Below, piece after piece: positions 62,763 to 64,000 of a stretch of DNA of 64,000 bases; the first letter of the stretch is position 1; every line of letters starts with the position of its first letter. The notes beneath the pieces are model-generated. The model was given only the letters and a program-made list of their open reading frames with translations. It did not search any database and was not told the origin of the DNA. Source of the stretch: Streptomyces sp. ISL-98 (lineage in GTDB: Bacteria; Actinomycetota; Actinomycetes; Streptomycetales; Streptomycetaceae); assembly GCF_018614055.1 (NCBI RefSeq), contig NZ_JAGGPB010000034.1, positions 248,001-312,000 of the forward strand, in the 5' to 3' direction. Position numbers and translations under genes: made by a program.

Positions 62763-63173
62763 TCAGGGTCGGCCGTGGATGGAGAAGCTGACCCCGGTGA
62801 AGGTGGGGGTGTCGGTGCCGCCGACGGTCCACCGGATCCGGCCCAAATTGGTCATCTGATAGCCGTTGTTGATCACGCCGTACGTGGTGCCAGCCGCCGA
62901 CACCACCACCCCGCCGATCGACGTCGCGGGCGAGGTCTGCACCCACGAGCTGTACGCGTCCAGCACATCGAAGAAGATCGCGAGCGTGGGGTTCGTGCCC
63001 GTCGGCGCATTCGCGATCGTCACCACCAGCAGGCCGTTGCTGACACGCGAGATGTCGATCGCCCCGGTGCGGCCCGTGGTGTCGTTCGTGGTGTTCGCGG
63101 TGACGTGGTTGGTTGAGCTGTTCAGGGTCAGGCCGGTGGCCCTGAACAGCTCGCCGTTCCGGTAGGCGCTCAC
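62763..63173 (-). CDS. Phage capsid-associated or decoration protein
   Basis: A 136-residue beta-rich protein (MSAYRNGELFRATGLTLNSS..., NGLLVVTIANAPTGTNPTLAIFFDVLDA in pieces, TPTFTGVSFSIHGRP). GTG start overlaps the stop of the upstream gene. Found between the connector and Zn-ribbon genes. Decoration role is inference. Confidence 0.6.
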   Translation of the reverse strand: MSAYRNGELFRATGLTLNSSTNHVTANTTNDTTGRTGAIDISRVSNGLLVVTIANAPTGTNPTLAIFFDVLDAYSSWVQTSPATSIGGVVVSAAGTTYGVINNGYQMTNLGRIRWTVGGTDTPTFTGVSFSIHGRP

Positions 63174-63406
63174 CCGGATTCCTCACCGTCCGGCTCGAAC
63201 GTGAGCGTGTACGCCTGCTGCGGCTCGAACAGGTCCGCAGCCGCACCGTTGAGCGTCATGTTCAGCTGCAGGTGCGGCGTCGCCACCGCCCACTCCTTGT
63301 TTCGGCCGTCGGAGTAGTCCGGCAGGAACGACACGAGTGCCTGGCGGCTGTCGCCCTCACCGGTCTCCACCTTCTGGCTGCAGACGACCTTCGCGGTCAC
63401 GGCCAC
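63170..63406 (-). CDS. Hypothetical phage protein
   Basis: A 78-residue protein (MAVTAKVVCSQKVETGEGDS..., LVSFLPDYSDGRNKEWAVATPHLQLNMTLNG in pieces, YTLTFEPDGEESG). GTG 63406. It is beta-rich and acidic at the C-terminus. Related small proteins occur near the capsid gene of many actinophages; function unknown. Confidence 0.65.
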   Translation of the reverse strand: MAVTAKVVCSQKVETGEGDSRQALVSFLPDYSDGRNKEWAVATPHLQLNMTLNGAAADLFEPQQAYTLTFEPDGEESG

Positions 63407-63407
63407 G

Positions 63408-64000
63408 TCAGTTCCCCTTCGCGCTGTCAGAGCCGGAGATCGTCTCCGACGTATCGTTCTCCTGGCCGCCATCCGTCGAACGGGCAGTAGAGCTCCCCGT
63501 CCGGCCCTTCCCGGAGCGGTTCCCCGTCTTGCGGGCAGGCGACGGGCTGTTGGGCTTGCTCGTCTCGGGCGATGTCGGCTGCTTCTCGGCAGATGTCTCG
63601 GAGCTGCTCCCAGCTGATGGCTGCTCACTCCCCTCGGGCGCCGAATCCGCCGGCACAGCGGCCGTCTCCGACTCGGCTTCGTCCTCGTAGCGGTTCGACG
63701 GCCCACCGTGGGCGGTGATCTTCGGCATGCTGTCCTCCTCGTTGACGTCCGGCACCGGGACTTGAGGCATCGCGAGGCCACACCCGGCGCATACGAGGCT
63801 CGGCATCTCCAGCACGCCAGGGGCGGCCGTGCGCAGGTGCACCCGCCGCCGCTTCCCGTAGTGCATGCAGTCGGCCGTCGCGCACTCGACGGTCAGCGAC
63901 GGCAGCACAGCGCCCCCACGGCCCTCCGTACGTTCGGTGCTGCCGCACTGCGGGCATCGCGGGGCGCCCACCGCATAGGTGGTGGTGCAGCCTGCGCACG
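63408..64000 (-). CDS. Zinc-ribbon protein fused to low-complexity phage protein, N-terminus cut by window
   Basis: The frame is open to the right edge. The first visible residues CAGCTTYAVGAPRCPQCGS make a zinc ribbon (CxxC...CxxC); a second cysteine cluster includes CATADC and CAGC. Then comes MPKITAHGGPSNRYEDE, the usual beginning of a separate Streptomyces phage protein, ending in a Ser/Thr/Glu-rich tail (SSSETSAEKQPTSPETS...). An internal ATG at 63728 has GAGGAGG 5 nt upstream, giving a 106-residue product in the same frame. Either a fusion or two overlapping products from one frame. Confidence 0.75.
   Translation of the reverse strand, partial: CAGCTTTYAVGAPRCPQCGSTERTEGRGGAVLPSLTVECATADCMHYGKRRRVHLRTAAPGVLEMPSLVCAGCGLAMPQVPVPDVNEEDSMPKITAHGGPSNRYEDEAESETAAVPADSAPEGSEQPSAGSSSETSAEKQPTSPETSKPNSPSPARKTGNRSGKGRTGSSTARSTDGGQENDTSETISGSDSAKGN

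Larger units (their letters stand above)
42410..64000. mobile_element. Serine-integrase siphovirus prophage (right end outside window)
   Basis: From attL onward every gene fits a tailed phage: integrase, two XRE regulators, a cluster of tiny ORFs, lysis genes, and leftward tail and neck genes. Late genes lie on the minus strand and end at the terminator 47278-47307. Head and packaging genes are not in the window, so at least 20 kb more probably follows. The late genes read as intact, so the prophage may be functional. Confidence 0.92.

Overview
The window is high-GC actinobacterial chromosome, almost certainly Streptomyces. The evidence is very strong G/C bias at third codon positions, frequent GTG starts, and gene families typical of the genus: a sulfur-assimilation cluster with a short Streptomyces-type leader peptide, a serine-integrase prophage with tail genes of Streptomyces siphophage type, and the C-minus L32/CobW pair. 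No tRNA, rRNA, CRISPR array or replication origin was recognised. Functions come from motifs and family knowledge read by eye; no database search was run.

Layout, positions 1-42,190 (host chromosome). A 5'-cut IS200/IS605-type TnpB element with its right-end hairpin lies at the left edge. It is followed by a secreted subtilase and two small genes. Positions 3,877-13,352 hold a leftward sulfur-assimilation operon: leader peptide, sulfite reductase, small zinc-ribbon protein, cysH-cysC-cysD-cysN, then a sulfonate-type ABC transporter and a sirohydrochlorin chelatase that supplies the siroheme iron. Next are an acetyltransferase, a secreted HEXXH metalloprotease and a frameshifted gene. Positions 15,754-21,042 are a sugar module: LacI regulator, ABC transporter, tandem operator-like sites, the C-terminal stub of a GH32 fructan/sucrose hydrolase, and a PfkB kinase. 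A GAF regulator, an AidB-like acyl-CoA dehydrogenase, a YihY membrane protein and a two-component system follow. Then come a zinc-starvation-type pair (CobW/ZNG1 GTPase and cysteine-free L32), a slipin, a LysR regulator, tdh-kbl for threonine catabolism, a methyltransferase preceded by a perfect 39-bp palindrome, and an unusual metallo-beta-lactamase-fold protein. Positions 35,487-39,488 hold a distinctive group: a membrane GT2 glycosyltransferase, a small membrane protein, a six-blade NHL propeller protein and a 24-residue peptide ORF. RsgA and an Ada-AlkA repair protein close this part.

Layout, positions ~42,400-64,000 (prophage). A large serine integrase starts just beyond a decapitated PPOX/F420-type oxidoreductase gene, so the left attachment site lies inside that gene. 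The left end carries regulators (two XRE-type proteins with operator-like inverted repeats) and a run of small overlapping zinc-ribbon ORFs. From the right edge leftwards run the late genes: neck/connector, tail tube, G/GT chaperone with a -1 frameshift site, tape measure, tail tip, amidase, holin and a collagen-like protein, ending at a strong terminator. Terminase, portal, capsid and the other attachment site must lie beyond the right edge.

Most notable points: the leader peptide controlling sulfite reductase, the Fur/Zur-type palindrome, the broken GH32 beside an intact sugar regulon, the GT2-NHL-small-peptide locus, the attL inside a PPOX gene, and the CCCTTTG frameshift signal in the tail chaperone gene.
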